Below, piece by piece: positions 17,053-25,663 of a stretch of 64,000 nt of DNA (positions within the stretch are counted from its first letter, which is position 1; each line of letters opens with the position of its first letter). A model generated the notes under the pieces. It worked only from the letters and a program-made list of their open reading frames with translations. It did not search any database and was not told where the DNA came from. The DNA comes from Arthrobacter jiangjiafuii (GTDB lineage Bacteria > Actinomycetota > Actinomycetes > Actinomycetales > Micrococcaceae). The stretch covers positions 3,224,001-3,288,000 of the forward strand of contig NZ_CP076022.1 in the NCBI RefSeq assembly GCF_018622995.1, read 5' to 3'. Position numbers and translations under genes: made by a program.

Positions 17053-18036
17053 GTGCAGGGAACAAATCCGGTAATCAAGGCAGTGGCCACATGGCTGCTT
17101 GCGCTCATGCTCACTATCGCCGCGGCCGTGGTGGTCATCTACTTCGTCAACGCCAAGGCCTACGGTCCGCAGCATCAGGTCAGCAGCTACTTTTCAGCCC
17201 TCAAGGAGGGCGACGGCGAACGCGCCCTGGGACTGCTGGCGGCCAAGGTGCCGGCGGGGAATCCAGCCCTCCTCGACGGCGAAGCGCTGAAGGCCTCCAC
17301 CGCCGGCCTCGAGATCCTGGAGATCGGCGAGCCGAGCAGCGCCGGCCAGAACCGCGTGGACATCGAAGTGCGGTACTCCCTTGGCGGGGAGGAAGCGCAG
17401 AGCACCTACCGGCTGGACCGGACCGGCCGCGAGTGGCTGTTCTTCGACCAGTGGTCCTTCGTGCCGTCCACCCTGCCAACGGTGACCGTTCTCTCGCCGA
17501 GCCAGCGGCAGGCTGCCCTGAACGGGGTCCCTGTCTCCCTGCCCCAGGAGAGAACCACCTTCTCCGCCTTTTATCCGTCCCGCCCCGAGGTCTCCTACAC
17601 CTCCGAGTTCTTCGCCGCGCCGCCGTCGGCCGCGGTCCTGGCGGGTCCGTTGGATACCAAGGAACTGACCCTGGCCACCGAGGCCACCGAAGCGTTGACA
17701 GGCGCGGTGGACGCGGAGCTGCGCACCTTCCTGGACGGCTGCGCCAGCACCCAGGACCGTCTGGCTCCCCCGGGCTGCCCGTTCTTCCACTTCACTGACA
17801 ACAAGGTGGAACTGCCGATCACCTGGGAGATCACCGAATATCCCGTGGTCAGCATCAGGCCGGTTTCCGGTTCCTGGGTGCTCTCCCCGCTGACCGGCAA
17901 GGCGCGCGTGAAAACCACCCAGACCGACCTGTTCAGCGGCGCCAAGAGCCCGCTGGAGGCCGAGACGGACTTCAGCTTCGGCGCCCAGCTCGCGGTGGGC
18001 ACCGACGGGGTTTCCGTCACCCCCTTGGTGGACTGA
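17053..18036 (+). CDS. Membrane-anchored protein of unknown function
   Basis: 327 residues, GTG start. One N-terminal membrane helix (TWLLALMLTIAAAVVVIYFV, about residues 13-32) anchors an extracytoplasmic part. Residues 40-140 have the look of a DUF4878/NTF2-like module (VSSYFSALKEGDGERALGLL ... REWLFFDQWSF), followed by a beta-rich region with two Cys (CASTQDRLAPPGC) and TWEITEYPVVSI. I do not recognise a family. It begins 31 bp after the sugar ATPase on the same strand, so read-through is possible, but no functional link is evident. Confidence 0.7.
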   Translation: MQGTNPVIKAVATWLLALMLTIAAAVVVIYFVNAKAYGPQHQVSSYFSALKEGDGERALGLLAAKVPAGNPALLDGEALKASTAGLEILEIGEPSSAGQNRVDIEVRYSLGGEEAQSTYRLDRTGREWLFFDQWSFVPSTLPTVTVLSPSQRQAALNGVPVSLPQERTTFSAFYPSRPEVSYTSEFFAAPPSAAVLAGPLDTKELTLATEATEALTGAVDAELRTFLDGCASTQDRLAPPGCPFFHFTDNKVELPITWEITEYPVVSIRPVSGSWVLSPLTGKARVKTTQTDLFSGAKSPLEAETDFSFGAQLAVGTDGVSVTPLVD

Positions 18037-18039
18037 ACC

Positions 18040-18057
18040 CCGCCCGGGACCGGGCGG
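18040..18057. terminator. GC-rich hairpin between convergent genes
   Basis: CCGCCCG, loop GGAC, CGGGCGG: a 7-bp all-GC stem in the 28-bp gap between the convergent genes ending at 18036 and 18065. No T-run follows, so terminator function is only suggested by position. Confidence 0.4.
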
Positions 18058-18064
18058 CCCCGGC

Positions 18065-20044
18065 TTAGTCCACCCCGCGCAGGTCCAGGGTCAGTGCCGT
18101 CTCGCCCGCAGCGTCCATAGTCACCGGAATACCCCAGTCCTGCTGGTAGAGGTGGCACGCGGCGTGGTCGGGGATTTCGCCGCCGGGTTCGCCGTCGCAG
18201 GCCGCAGCGCGGGCGGTAATGTGCAGGACGCCGCCGGGCACGGAGTCCGAGAGCACCAGTTCACGCGTCAGGCCGGTGGAGGTCCCGCCGCCCGATACCA
18301 GCAGTTCCTCCGGGGAGGAGGAAATCTTCAACTGGGTGGGATCCCCCCAGCGGTCATCGAGCTTCTGCCCCTTCGGTGCGGCAAACCGTACCGACAGCGC
18401 CACCGGACCGGCAGCAACCGGGCTGGCTGGCCGTTGCGTCTGCCGTGCGCCCTCGTCCACGGACTGGGCTTCCTTGGGGATCGGCAGCCGGATCAGCTGG
18501 TGCTTGTTGGCTTCGACCACAATCAGCAGCGGCTCGCCCGCGGTGGTGTCAACCAGCACATCGGAGGGCTCGGAGAGGCCGCGGGCCAGGGTGGAAACGG
18601 TTTCGGTCGCGGGATCATACCGGCGCACTGCGCCGTTGTACGTATCGGCGACGGCCACCGAACCGTCCGGCAGCACCGCCACACCGAGCGGGTGCTGCAG
18701 CCGTGCCTCGCCGGCGGCGCCGTCGCGGAAGCCGAAGTCGAACAGCCCGGCGCCGACGGCGGTGCCAACGGACACCTGGATCTGTCCGTCGGTATCGGTG
18801 AAGGAGAGCCGGCGCAGCGCGGAGGTCTCGGAGTCGGCGACCCAGATGTTCCCGGCGGCGTCTTCGGCCAGCCCGGAGGACTGCGCGAACCAGGCCGTGG
18901 ACCCCTCGCCGTCGAGCAGGCCCTCCAGGCCGGTGCCAGCGAGGATGTCGACGGCGCCCGTGAGGGGATCAAACGTGAAGATCTGGTGGGTGCCGGCCAT
19001 GGCCACCACCACGCGCCGCAGTGCGGTGGACCAGGTGAGGTCCCACGGTGAGGACAGCGATACGTCCAGCGGATTGGTGCCCAGGCCGGAGTGCGTCAGG
19101 ACTGCTCCTGCGTTTGCGCCTGCTTCGGCCGTGCGGGACTCGGAAGGGTGTTCTTCGCCGGGAGCCCGCTTGGTCTGGTTTCCGGCGTCCAGCAGCCGCT
19201 GGACGCCGTTCCCGGCCACCGTGGTTACGGTTCCGGAGGCCAGTGCCACGGCGCGCAGCCGGTGGTTGACCGTGTCCGCCACAACGACGTCGTACCCTGC
19301 AGCCTCCGCTGCGGCGGCCGGAAGCACCGCCACGCCCTGGGGTTCGTTGAACCTGGCGGTTTCGGCGGTGCCGTCACGCCAGCCCTTGGTGCCGTCGCCG
19401 ATCACGGTACGGACGGTGGCGAGGTCTGCCTCCAGTTCCACCAGCCGGTGGTGGCCGGTGTCGGCCACCAGGAAGGTGCCCTCGGGCAGCGGCACTGCCT
19501 TGCCTGGGAAGCGCAGGTTCCCCGCGGTGGGCTCGGCCGGGACGTAGGGGCCGTCGCCGCGGTGCAGCGTTCCCTTGGTTTCGTGCTCAGCCACCAGTTC
19601 GCTGATCAGCGACTCGAGCCCGGCAGCGTGGCCTTCGCCGGAGAGGTTGGCCACGATGTAGCCCTCGGGGTCCAGCACCACCAGGGTGGGCCAGGCACGC
19701 GCCGTGTAGGCCTGCCAGGTGATCAGCTCCGGGTCATCCAGGACCGGATGGTGGATTTCGTAGCGCTCCACGGCCGCGGCCAGCGCCACCGGATCCGCCT
19801 CGTGCTCAAACTTGGGCGAGTGCACGCCCACCGTCACCAGGACGTCGGAGAACTTCTCTTCCAACGGCCGCAGCTCATCCAGTACATGGAGGCAGTTGAT
19901 GCAGCAGAAGGTCCAGAAGTCCAGGATCACGATCTTGCCGCGCAGGTCTTCGAGACCCAGCTGCCGGCCGCCGGTGTTCAGCCAGTTGCGGCCCTCAAGT
20001 TCGGAGGCTCGCACCCGGTAGCCGGCGCGCACGGTTTCAGTCAT
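18065..20044 (-). CDS. Thioredoxin-like protein with NHL beta-propeller (NHLRC2-like)
   Basis: 659 residues. Residues 20-160 are a thioredoxin fold with FWTFCCINCLHVL, giving a CxxC at Cys48 and Cys51 preceded by an extra Cys47. Residues 180-500 are an NHL-type beta-propeller (repeated PxGV.VLP, VADT.NHRLR, GxGTKG.RDG). The C-terminal 130 residues are a small beta domain. This domain order and the CCINC motif match animal NHLRC2 and its bacterial relatives, whose role is not established. No signal peptide is visible. The start overlaps the CopD-CtaG stop by four bases, so the two are co-translated. Confidence 0.88.
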   Translation of the reverse strand: MTETVRAGYRVRASELEGRNWLNTGGRQLGLEDLRGKIVILDFWTFCCINCLHVLDELRPLEEKFSDVLVTVGVHSPKFEHEADPVALAAAVERYEIHHPVLDDPELITWQAYTARAWPTLVVLDPEGYIVANLSGEGHAAGLESLISELVAEHETKGTLHRGDGPYVPAEPTAGNLRFPGKAVPLPEGTFLVADTGHHRLVELEADLATVRTVIGDGTKGWRDGTAETARFNEPQGVAVLPAAAAEAAGYDVVVADTVNHRLRAVALASGTVTTVAGNGVQRLLDAGNQTKRAPGEEHPSESRTAEAGANAGAVLTHSGLGTNPLDVSLSSPWDLTWSTALRRVVVAMAGTHQIFTFDPLTGAVDILAGTGLEGLLDGEGSTAWFAQSSGLAEDAAGNIWVADSETSALRRLSFTDTDGQIQVSVGTAVGAGLFDFGFRDGAAGEARLQHPLGVAVLPDGSVAVADTYNGAVRRYDPATETVSTLARGLSEPSDVLVDTTAGEPLLIVVEANKHQLIRLPIPKEAQSVDEGARQTQRPASPVAAGPVALSVRFAAPKGQKLDDRWGDPTQLKISSSPEELLVSGGGTSTGLTRELVLSDSVPGGVLHITARAAACDGEPGGEIPDHAACHLYQQDWGIPVTMDAAGETALTLDLRGVD

Positions 20045-22161
20045 TTACGGTCTCCTTCAAAGCTGCTGGCATCCCGCTGGGCCAGATTGGCAAACATGTT
20101 GTTGTAAGCAGTGAGTTCGGCGTCGTTATTCCGCTCGGCCGCCCGGTCCTTGCGCCGGGTCTCGCGCGCATCGGTCCGGGACCACTGCAGGGCGACGCCG
20201 ATGGCGACCATCACGGTCGGAATTTCACCGATGCCCCACATGATGGATCCGCCCAGCTGCTGGTCTTCCAGGGCGGACAGGCCCCATTCCCGGCCCATGT
20301 TGCCGAAGTAGGAGGCCTGGATCAGCGAGGTGCCGCCCATGACTGCCACGCCGAAGAAGGCGTGGAAGGCCATGGTGGCGAGCAGGATCACCAGGCGCAG
20401 CGGATACGGCGCCCGGTAGGGCAGCGGATCGATGCCGATCATGGTCAGGATAAAGATGTAGCCGGTCAGCAGGAAGTGCACGACCATCAGTTCGTGGCCC
20501 ACGTGCTGGCGCAGGGCAAAGCCGAAGAGCTCCGAATAGTAGAACACCACGATCGAGCCGGCAAAGTTGATGGCGGCGAAGATCGGATTCGTGACCAGCT
20601 TGGAGAACCAGGAATGTACGCCGATGAGGATCCATTCCCGGATCCCCCGGGTTCCGTCTCCGCGCGGGGTGAGTGCCTTCAGGGCCAGTGTCACGGGCGC
20701 GCCCAGGACCAGGAACAGCGGAACCACCATGGTCAGCGCCATGTGCGCCAGCATGTGCGTGCTGAACAGCACCATGCCGTACACGGCGGGGGCGCCGGAG
20801 GTGACGTAGGTCAGCGCAGCCAGTCCCACGAGCCAGCACAGGGACCGGACCACCGGCCACTTGTCTCCGCGCCGGCGGACCTTGAAGACGCCGCGCAGGT
20901 AGGCAACGGCGAGGGTGGCCACAATGGCGACCCAGAGCCAGTCAAACCGCCACTCGGTCAGGTAGCGCTCGGGGGTGAGCTCCGGCGGCAGATCGTATCC
21001 GGTCAGGATCCGGGCCGGGGAGGCGTTGGGCGGCAGCTCTTCGGCCCGCGGAGTGGCGGTCCGGCCCAGTGCGACGGCGACGCCGGAGACGGCGCCCATG
21101 ATCAGCAGCTCCACCGTGATGAGCTGCCAGAGGATCCGGCCGGCGCCCTTCTGCCGGGGCCCGCCGGCGTTGGGGGCGGCGCTTTCGGCGGAACCCGGCA
21201 CCTTGGCCGGCAGCTGCGGAATGATCCAGCGCCGGTGCAGGAAGCCGATCACGCCCAGCAGCAGCGTGGCCGCCGCCTTGAAGATGACCAGGGAGCCCCA
21301 CTCGGAGTCCAGCTGGTCGAACGAGGTGATGCGCAGCGAGGCGTTGACGACCCCGGACAGGAACACCAGTGCAAAGGCGAAGCCAGCCAGTGCGGAGTAG
21401 CGGCGCAGCACCACCCCGGTGATGGGTCCGAGCTGGCGCGAGATGACGGCCAGGACGATGAGCCCGCCGATCCACAGGCACACGCCGGCCAGGTGCAGCC
21501 CGATCGAGTTGACCGCTGCGCTGTGGTCGTCGCCGCCGGCGGAGTGTCCGACCAGGGCAATCGGGATGATGGCGCCGGCGGCCAGGACCGCTGTGGCGGC
21601 CAGCATGTTCAGTGACCGCACACCGAAGGCCAGGGTGGTGACCACGGCGGCAATGATGCTCACGGCCAGCCAGGCCCGGCCTGTGGAGAAGTCGGTAACG
21701 AATGCACCGAGGCCGGCGGTGTAGGTGGCGTCGGCGCTCAGCGGCAGCCCGGAAACGTCCGAGTAGGTGAACAGCAGCACCGCGACCGCGGACAGGGTCC
21801 ATACGGCCGCGGCTGCCCCGGCCAGGGTAAGGGCGCGGGCGAACGCGGGATGCTCCGGTTCACCGGCTTCAATGCGCCGGCCGCGCTTGAGCGTGAGGGA
21901 CTTGGGCAGAATGGCCACTGAGAAGACCAGTGCGCCGATCACGGCAGCCATTGCACCGTTTTGCACTGCCTTGGCCATGGGCAGGGCCCACCGGGTGAGG
22001 GCTCCCGGGTCGGAAAGCTGCTGGGCGGCTGCAGCGCCGGAGAACAGCAGCCCTGCTGACAGGGCCATGATCATCACGGCGCCGGCTGCGGCCAGCCAGC
22101 CGTTGCGGACGGCGGGAGCGGCCACGGTATCGGAGTTGGCAGTGTTAGGCACGGTATCCAT
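20041..22161 (-). CDS. CopD-CtaG fusion, copper handling / cytochrome oxidase assembly
   Basis: 706 residues, about 15 membrane helices. The N-terminal half (to about residue 330) matches the CopD copper-resistance domain (LTRWALPMAKAVQNGAMAAV; LIGGLIVLAVISRQL-type region; WGSLVIFKAAATLLLGVIGFLHRR). The C-terminal half (about 410-670) matches caa3-type CtaG (YGMVLFSTHMLAHMALTMVVPLFLVLGAP; HFLLTGYIF; PLPYRAPYPLRL; FGVAVM). Multiple membrane His and Met residues fit copper binding. This fusion is common in actinobacteria and is thought to deliver copper to cytochrome oxidase. A soluble cytoplasmic tail ends the protein. First gene of a two-gene unit with the thioredoxin-NHL gene. Confidence 0.9.
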   Translation of the reverse strand: MDTVPNTANSDTVAAPAVRNGWLAAAGAVMIMALSAGLLFSGAAAAQQLSDPGALTRWALPMAKAVQNGAMAAVIGALVFSVAILPKSLTLKRGRRIEAGEPEHPAFARALTLAGAAAAVWTLSAVAVLLFTYSDVSGLPLSADATYTAGLGAFVTDFSTGRAWLAVSIIAAVVTTLAFGVRSLNMLAATAVLAAGAIIPIALVGHSAGGDDHSAAVNSIGLHLAGVCLWIGGLIVLAVISRQLGPITGVVLRRYSALAGFAFALVFLSGVVNASLRITSFDQLDSEWGSLVIFKAAATLLLGVIGFLHRRWIIPQLPAKVPGSAESAAPNAGGPRQKGAGRILWQLITVELLIMGAVSGVAVALGRTATPRAEELPPNASPARILTGYDLPPELTPERYLTEWRFDWLWVAIVATLAVAYLRGVFKVRRRGDKWPVVRSLCWLVGLAALTYVTSGAPAVYGMVLFSTHMLAHMALTMVVPLFLVLGAPVTLALKALTPRGDGTRGIREWILIGVHSWFSKLVTNPIFAAINFAGSIVVFYYSELFGFALRQHVGHELMVVHFLLTGYIFILTMIGIDPLPYRAPYPLRLVILLATMAFHAFFGVAVMGGTSLIQASYFGNMGREWGLSALEDQQLGGSIMWGIGEIPTVMVAIGVALQWSRTDARETRRKDRAAERNNDAELTAYNNMFANLAQRDASSFEGDRK

Positions 22162-22199
22162 TGTCTACCCACGGTAGAAATTTGGGCTAATTGCACGAA

Positions 22200-22229
22200 A
22201 AGGGCCGGCACCTACAGGCGCCGGCCCTT
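22200..22229 (-). terminator. Terminator of the HU gene
   Basis: Ten-base inverted repeat (AAGGGCCGGC / GCCGGCCCTT, loop of ten) 16 bases past the HU stop; read on the minus strand it is followed by TTTT. It separates HU from CopD-CtaG. Confidence 0.85.
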
Positions 22230-22245
22230 GAGTCGTGCGAAGAAG

Positions 22246-22533
22246 TTACTTCTTCGTGGAGACAGCAGCCTTCAGCTTCGAGCCCGCGGTCAGCTTGACG
22301 CTGTGGCCTGCGGGGATCTGAATGGTCTCGCCGGTCTGCGGGTTGCGGCCCTGGCGGGCGGCGCGGTCGGTGCGCTCGACTGCAAGCCATCCCGGGATGG
22401 TGATCTTCTCACCGTTGGCAACGGAGGTTGCGAAGATGTCGAAGACAGCGTCGAGAACGCCGTTCACCGAGGTCTGGCTGTTGCCGGACTTCTCTGCCAC
22501 TGCTGCAACAAGTTCACTGCGGTTCATAGCCAA
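22246..22533 (-). CDS. hup: HU family nucleoid protein
   Basis: 95 residues, the bacterial HU length. Typical segments are MNRSELVAAVAEKSGNS, then VLDAVFDIFATSVANGEKITIPGW, then RQGRNPQTGETIQIPAGHSVKLTAGSKLK (the DNA-clasping beta arm with NPQTG). The TTG at 22533 is chosen because AGGAGG lies seven bases upstream; the ATG two codons later is spaced too far at 13. It lacks the long Lys/Ala tail of mycobacterial HupB. It binds and bends DNA without sequence specificity. Transcribed alone between two terminators. Confidence 0.95.
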   Translation of the reverse strand: MAMNRSELVAAVAEKSGNSQTSVNGVLDAVFDIFATSVANGEKITIPGWLAVERTDRAARQGRNPQTGETIQIPAGHSVKLTAGSKLKAAVSTKK

Positions 22534-22768
22534 TTTATGTCCTCCTGGACTAGGGGTTAGCTCGAGCGGATCACGGATGCGAAACCGCCACTGTTGGAAA
22601 ACTTACCAGTCCGGCACGCAAAATCCGGCAAAATCCGCTGTTTTTAGCGGTTTTTTCCGCTCTCAGCCCAGAAAAGGGTGACTTGGGCCCCTCCCCGGCT
22701 CCAGTGCTGCTTCCCTGTAACGGCGGGGATTTCCGGCCGTTGCCGCGCACCGGCTCCCCTGGCGCAGC

Positions 22769-22804
22769 AAAAAGGGCGGCCACCCGAAGGTGGCCGCCCT
22801 TTTT
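22769..22804 (-). terminator. Terminator of the rpmB-rpmG-rpsN operon
   Basis: Perfect 16-bp inverted repeat (AAAAAGGGCGGCCACC, loop CGAA, mirrored arm) 17 bases beyond the rpsN stop; read on the minus strand it ends in five T. The A/T-tailed arms would also stop plus-strand transcripts. Confidence 0.92.
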
Positions 22805-22821
22805 AGCTCGTAAAGCAGTGC

Positions 22822-23127
22822 TTACCAGCTGGACTTCTTGACGCCCGGCAGTTCGCCTGCGTGGGCCATGTTGCGGAAACGCACACGCGAGATACCGAAC
22901 TTCTGGAGGGTACCGCGGGGGCGGCCGTCGATCTGGTCGCGGTTGCGAAGGCGGACCGGCGAGGCGTTGCGCGGCAGCTTCTGCAGGCCGAGGCGTGCAG
23001 CTTCGCGGGCTTCGTCGGTAGCGTTCGGGTCTACCAGGGTCTTCTTCAGTTCGAGACGCTTTGCAGCGTAACGCTCAACGATGACCTTGCGCTGCTCGTT
23101 GCGAGCAATCTTTGACTTCTTAGCCAT
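22822..23127 (-). CDS. rpsN: 30S ribosomal protein S14, zinc-free type
   Basis: 101 residues, the long form of S14 ([34 protein letters not shown], then [18 protein letters not shown] and GVKKSSW). It has no CxxC zinc motif, unlike the about 61-residue zinc form normally in the spc operon, so it belongs to the C-minus class. Part of the small-subunit head near the decoding site. Third gene of rpmB-rpmG-rpsN, two bases after rpmG. Confidence 0.97.
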   Translation of the reverse strand: MAKKSKIARNEQRKVIVERYAAKRLELKKTLVDPNATDEAREAARLGLQKLPRNASPVRLRNRDQIDGRPRGTLQKFGISRVRFRNMAHAGELPGVKKSSW

Positions 23128-23129
23128 GT

Positions 23130-23297
23130 TTAGCGCTCCTCACGGAATTCGACGTGCTGGCGGATCTTCGGGTCGTACTTCTTCAGGACCATGCGGTCCG
23201 GGTCGTTACGACGGTTCTTGCGGGTCACGTAGGTGTACCCGGTGCCAGCTGTCGACTTCAGCTTGATGATCGGACGTACGTCCTTGTCCTTAGCCAC
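23130..23297 (-). CDS. rpmG: 50S ribosomal protein L33, zinc-free type
   Basis: 55 residues: [20 protein letters not shown], then [18 protein letters not shown] and [17 protein letters not shown]. No Cys is present, so this is the zinc-independent form. The GTG start at 23297 shares its last base with the rpmB TAG stop (TAGTG), indicating coupled translation. L33 is near the ribosomal E site of the large subunit. Confidence 0.97.
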   Translation of the reverse strand: MAKDKDVRPIIKLKSTAGTGYTYVTRKNRRNDPDRMVLKKYDPKIRQHVEFREER

Positions 23298-23533
23298 TAG
23301 AGCTTCACACCCTTCGAGATAAGGTCAGTGATGACGGCGTCGATACCGCGCACGTCGATCGTCTTGATCCCGCGGGCCGAAACCTGCAGCGTCACGTTGC
23401 GGCGCAGGGACGGAACCCAGTAGCGCTTCTTCTGAATATTCGGGTCGAACCGGCGCTTGTTGCGGCGGTGCGAGTGCGAAATGCTGTGACCAAAGCCGGG
23501 AATGGCTCCGGTTACCTGGCAGTATGCTGCCAT
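23297..23533 (-). CDS. rpmB: 50S ribosomal protein L28, zinc-free type
   Basis: 78 residues: [61 protein letters not shown]. Only one Cys is present, so the four-Cys zinc ribbon is absent. GGAGG precedes the ATG. First gene of the rpmB-rpmG-rpsN operon. Zinc-free sets like this are commonly under Zur control in actinobacteria; I do not see a convincing Zur palindrome in the upstream region. Confidence 0.97.
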   Translation of the reverse strand: MAAYCQVTGAIPGFGHSISHSHRRNKRRFDPNIQKKRYWVPSLRRNVTLQVSARGIKTIDVRGIDAVITDLISKGVKL

Positions 23534-23924
23534 GATCTCTCTCCTCCAGTTGTAGTAAATATGACGGTCCTCAAAAAACAGACACAGGGCGTTTGCCTAA
23601 GCACCTGCCATAAAGAGCGTCCCGCCACCAGTTTTGACACCGTTATTACTGCGACTTTCCGGAGGTGAACCTGGCGGGGTGAGATCCAGCCGAAGTGCCT
23701 CGCCGCGGGGAAGACGGTGAAGTTCAGGAAGCCAAGCAGTATCTGCCGGGACAGCCTTCAATTCTAGGTTTATACGGGTGGCCGCGCAAATGTCCGTCCG
23801 ACCGCATGGAAGCGGGCCCGGTGGACACAGGCGCAACTTAACGCCTCTCTATCCTAGGGGCAAGCGGGGGATCATTCAAACCGGCGGGACACCCTACCCC
23901 AAAAGGTGCCCCACCTCACGGACT
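23534..23924. other. Gene-free interval upstream of rpmB
   Basis: 391 bp between rpmB and the GlgC-like gene, both on the minus strand. It must hold the rpmB promoter and the end of the glgC-like transcript. Open frames across it have no ribosome site or recognisable product. The part next to rpmB (23534-23660) is relatively AT-rich, as expected for a promoter. No tRNA, strong hairpin or Zur-type palindrome was recognised. Confidence 0.5.
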
Positions 23925-25070
23925 TTAAGACGACGGCGGCGTGCCGAGGGCGCCGTCGGCACCGATGACCACCACGCCGGCGTCGGGATCCAGCTCCGCC
24001 CCGTCAAGGCTCGTCCCGCCGCCGATCACGGCCCCGGCGTCGACGATCGCGTTGCGCAGCTTCGCTCCGGAGCTGATCCGGACATCGCCCAAAATGACGC
24101 AGGAATCGACCTCGGCCCCCGCCTCGACAACCGCGCCCGGGCCGAGGACGCTGCGGTGGATGGTTCCCTCCACACGGGAGCCGGGTGCGAGCAGGCTGCT
24201 GGAGACCTTGGCGGTTTCTCCGGCGAAACCGGGCAGCCGCCGCGGTGCGGCGCTGAGAATGGGCCACTGCGGATTGTCGAAGTCCAGGCCGTGGCCGTCA
24301 ATGAGGTCCATGTGGCCCTGGTGGTAGCTGCGCGGCGTGCCCATGTCCCGCCAGTAGCCCTCCAGCCGGTGTTCGGCGACCTTCTCGGTCTGCACCAGGT
24401 AGGGAATCAGCTGGTCGCCGTAGTCTTCAAGCTGGCCCTCCCGCTCCACCAGGTCGTCCATGGCGGTGAGCAGCACGCCGGCGTCGTACAGGAAGATCTC
24501 GGCGGCCACGAGGTCCGTTTTCGGCTGTTCCGGCTTGTACTCGAAGCCGGTGACGGTGCCGCCGTTGACCTGAACCACCCCGTGGTCCGAGGGGTTGTTG
24601 CGGATTTTGGTGGTGACCACCGTCAGGGCAGCCCCGGCGTCGTGGTGCGTGGCGACGACGTCGCGGAAGTCCATCGTGTAGAGGTGGTCCGCGCTGAGCA
24701 CCAGGACCAGATCCGGATCGTATTCGCGGATGTAACCGGCCTGCCGGTAGAGGGCATCGGCGTTTCCTTCTGCGAACCCTTCGCCTTCACCGCCCTGGTA
24801 CGGCGGCAGCACGCGCAGGCCGCCATTGGTCCGGTCCAGGTCCCAGGGCCGCCCGCTGACCAGATGGTCATTGAGGGATTTGGGTTTGTACTGCTCCACG
24901 ATCCACACATCGGTCATGCCGCTGTTGTGCAGATTGGACAGTGCTATGTCGATCAGCCGGTAGGAGCCGGCCACGGGCATGGCCGGCTTGGCCCGGTGGT
25001 CGGTGAGCGGGCCCAAGCGGCCGCCGGTACCGCCGGCAAGAATGATGGTCAGGATCCGTGGCACCTGCAT
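23925..25070 (-). CDS. GlgC-like sugar-phosphate nucleotidyltransferase
   Basis: 381 residues. N-terminal nucleotidyltransferase domain with LAGGTGGRLGPLTDHRAKPAMP (signature with the binding Arg and Lys), YRLIDIALSNLHNSG, ADHLYTMDFRD (metal Asp) and YWRDMGTPRSYHQ. C-terminal left-handed beta-helix (VILGDVRISSGAKLRNAIVDAGAVIGGG). This resembles ADP-glucose pyrophosphorylase, which makes ADP-glucose from glucose-1-phosphate and ATP for glycogen or trehalose. It is shorter and more divergent than the canonical actinobacterial GlgC, so it may be a paralogue with another sugar. Downstream of and probably co-transcribed with the MarR gene (6-bp gap). Confidence 0.8.
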   Translation of the reverse strand: MQVPRILTIILAGGTGGRLGPLTDHRAKPAMPVAGSYRLIDIALSNLHNSGMTDVWIVEQYKPKSLNDHLVSGRPWDLDRTNGGLRVLPPYQGGEGEGFAEGNADALYRQAGYIREYDPDLVLVLSADHLYTMDFRDVVATHHDAGAALTVVTTKIRNNPSDHGVVQVNGGTVTGFEYKPEQPKTDLVAAEIFLYDAGVLLTAMDDLVEREGQLEDYGDQLIPYLVQTEKVAEHRLEGYWRDMGTPRSYHQGHMDLIDGHGLDFDNPQWPILSAAPRRLPGFAGETAKVSSSLLAPGSRVEGTIHRSVLGPGAVVEAGAEVDSCVILGDVRISSGAKLRNAIVDAGAVIGGGTSLDGAELDPDAGVVVIGADGALGTPPSS

Positions 25071-25076
25071 GGGGAA

Positions 25077-25586
25077 CTACCTCTCGCTGGGGTTCAGTGG
25101 GTCGAGGACGTTGGTTCCGGGCTCAATCCGGGCCAGGATTTTCCTGCCCACCCGTTCCAGGTCTTCAACATCGCGGGCATCGAGGCCGTCGAAGACGAGC
25201 TCCCGCACCGTTTCCACATGCCCCGGGGCCAGCCCGGCCAAGGCGTCCATGCCTTCGCCGGTCAGTGCGGCGGTGGTGACCCGCGCATCGTCGGGGGACG
25301 GGCGGCGTTCCATCCAGCCACGGTTTTCCAGCTTTTTGACCACGTGGGAGAGGCGGGAGAGGGAGGCGTTGGAGCGGGCTGCGAGTTCACTCATCGGCAG
25401 CTTGCGCCCGGGTGCCTCCGAGGCCATCGCGAGCACGTGGTAATCGAAGAGCGTGATGCGTGATTCACGGAACAGCTCGGCGTCCAGCGTGGGTGTCAGC
25501 CGGGTTGCCACGGCGTACAGGGCCAGCCAGGCCCGCCGCTCATCGGGGTTCAGCCACCGGGGCGAAGGAGCATCTGAGTCACTCAT
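25077..25586 (-). CDS. MarR family transcriptional regulator
   Basis: 169 residues from the ATG at 25586, preferred because GGGAGG lies nine bases upstream; an ATG three codons earlier sits directly on that site. Winged helix-turn-helix: LFDYHVLAMASEAPGRKLPMSELAARSNASLSRLSHVVKKLENRGW (recognition helix) and the wing RRPSPDDARVTTAALT. MarR dimers usually repress nearby genes and release DNA on binding a phenolic or oxidant ligand. Its obvious candidates are its own operon with the GlgC-like gene and the transporter at 25664-27172. Confidence 0.92.
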   Translation of the reverse strand: MSDSDAPSPRWLNPDERRAWLALYAVATRLTPTLDAELFRESRITLFDYHVLAMASEAPGRKLPMSELAARSNASLSRLSHVVKKLENRGWMERRPSPDDARVTTAALTGEGMDALAGLAPGHVETVRELVFDGLDARDVEDLERVGRKILARIEPGTNVLDPLNPSER

Positions 25587-25663
25587 GCAATCCATCCTCC
25601 CATGGCGGGTTGAGCCTTCAATGGTGCGGCGGGCCGGGCTGGTTTCGAGCTGTCGTCCGAGCG

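Noticed and set aside
22635-22656. Hairpin CCGCT-GTTTTT-AGCGG followed by six T on the plus strand
   Set aside because: It looks like a terminator, but no plus-strand gene leads into it; it lies in the HU promoter region and the stem is only five pairs.
23597-23836. Minus-strand frame of 79 codons upstream of rpmB
   Set aside because: No ribosome site, Pro/Leu/Arg-rich composition and no recognised product; the region is more simply a promoter interval.
23534-23924. Zur operator for the zinc-free ribosomal operon
   Set aside because: I looked for a TGAAAATnATTTTCA-like palindrome and found none convincing.
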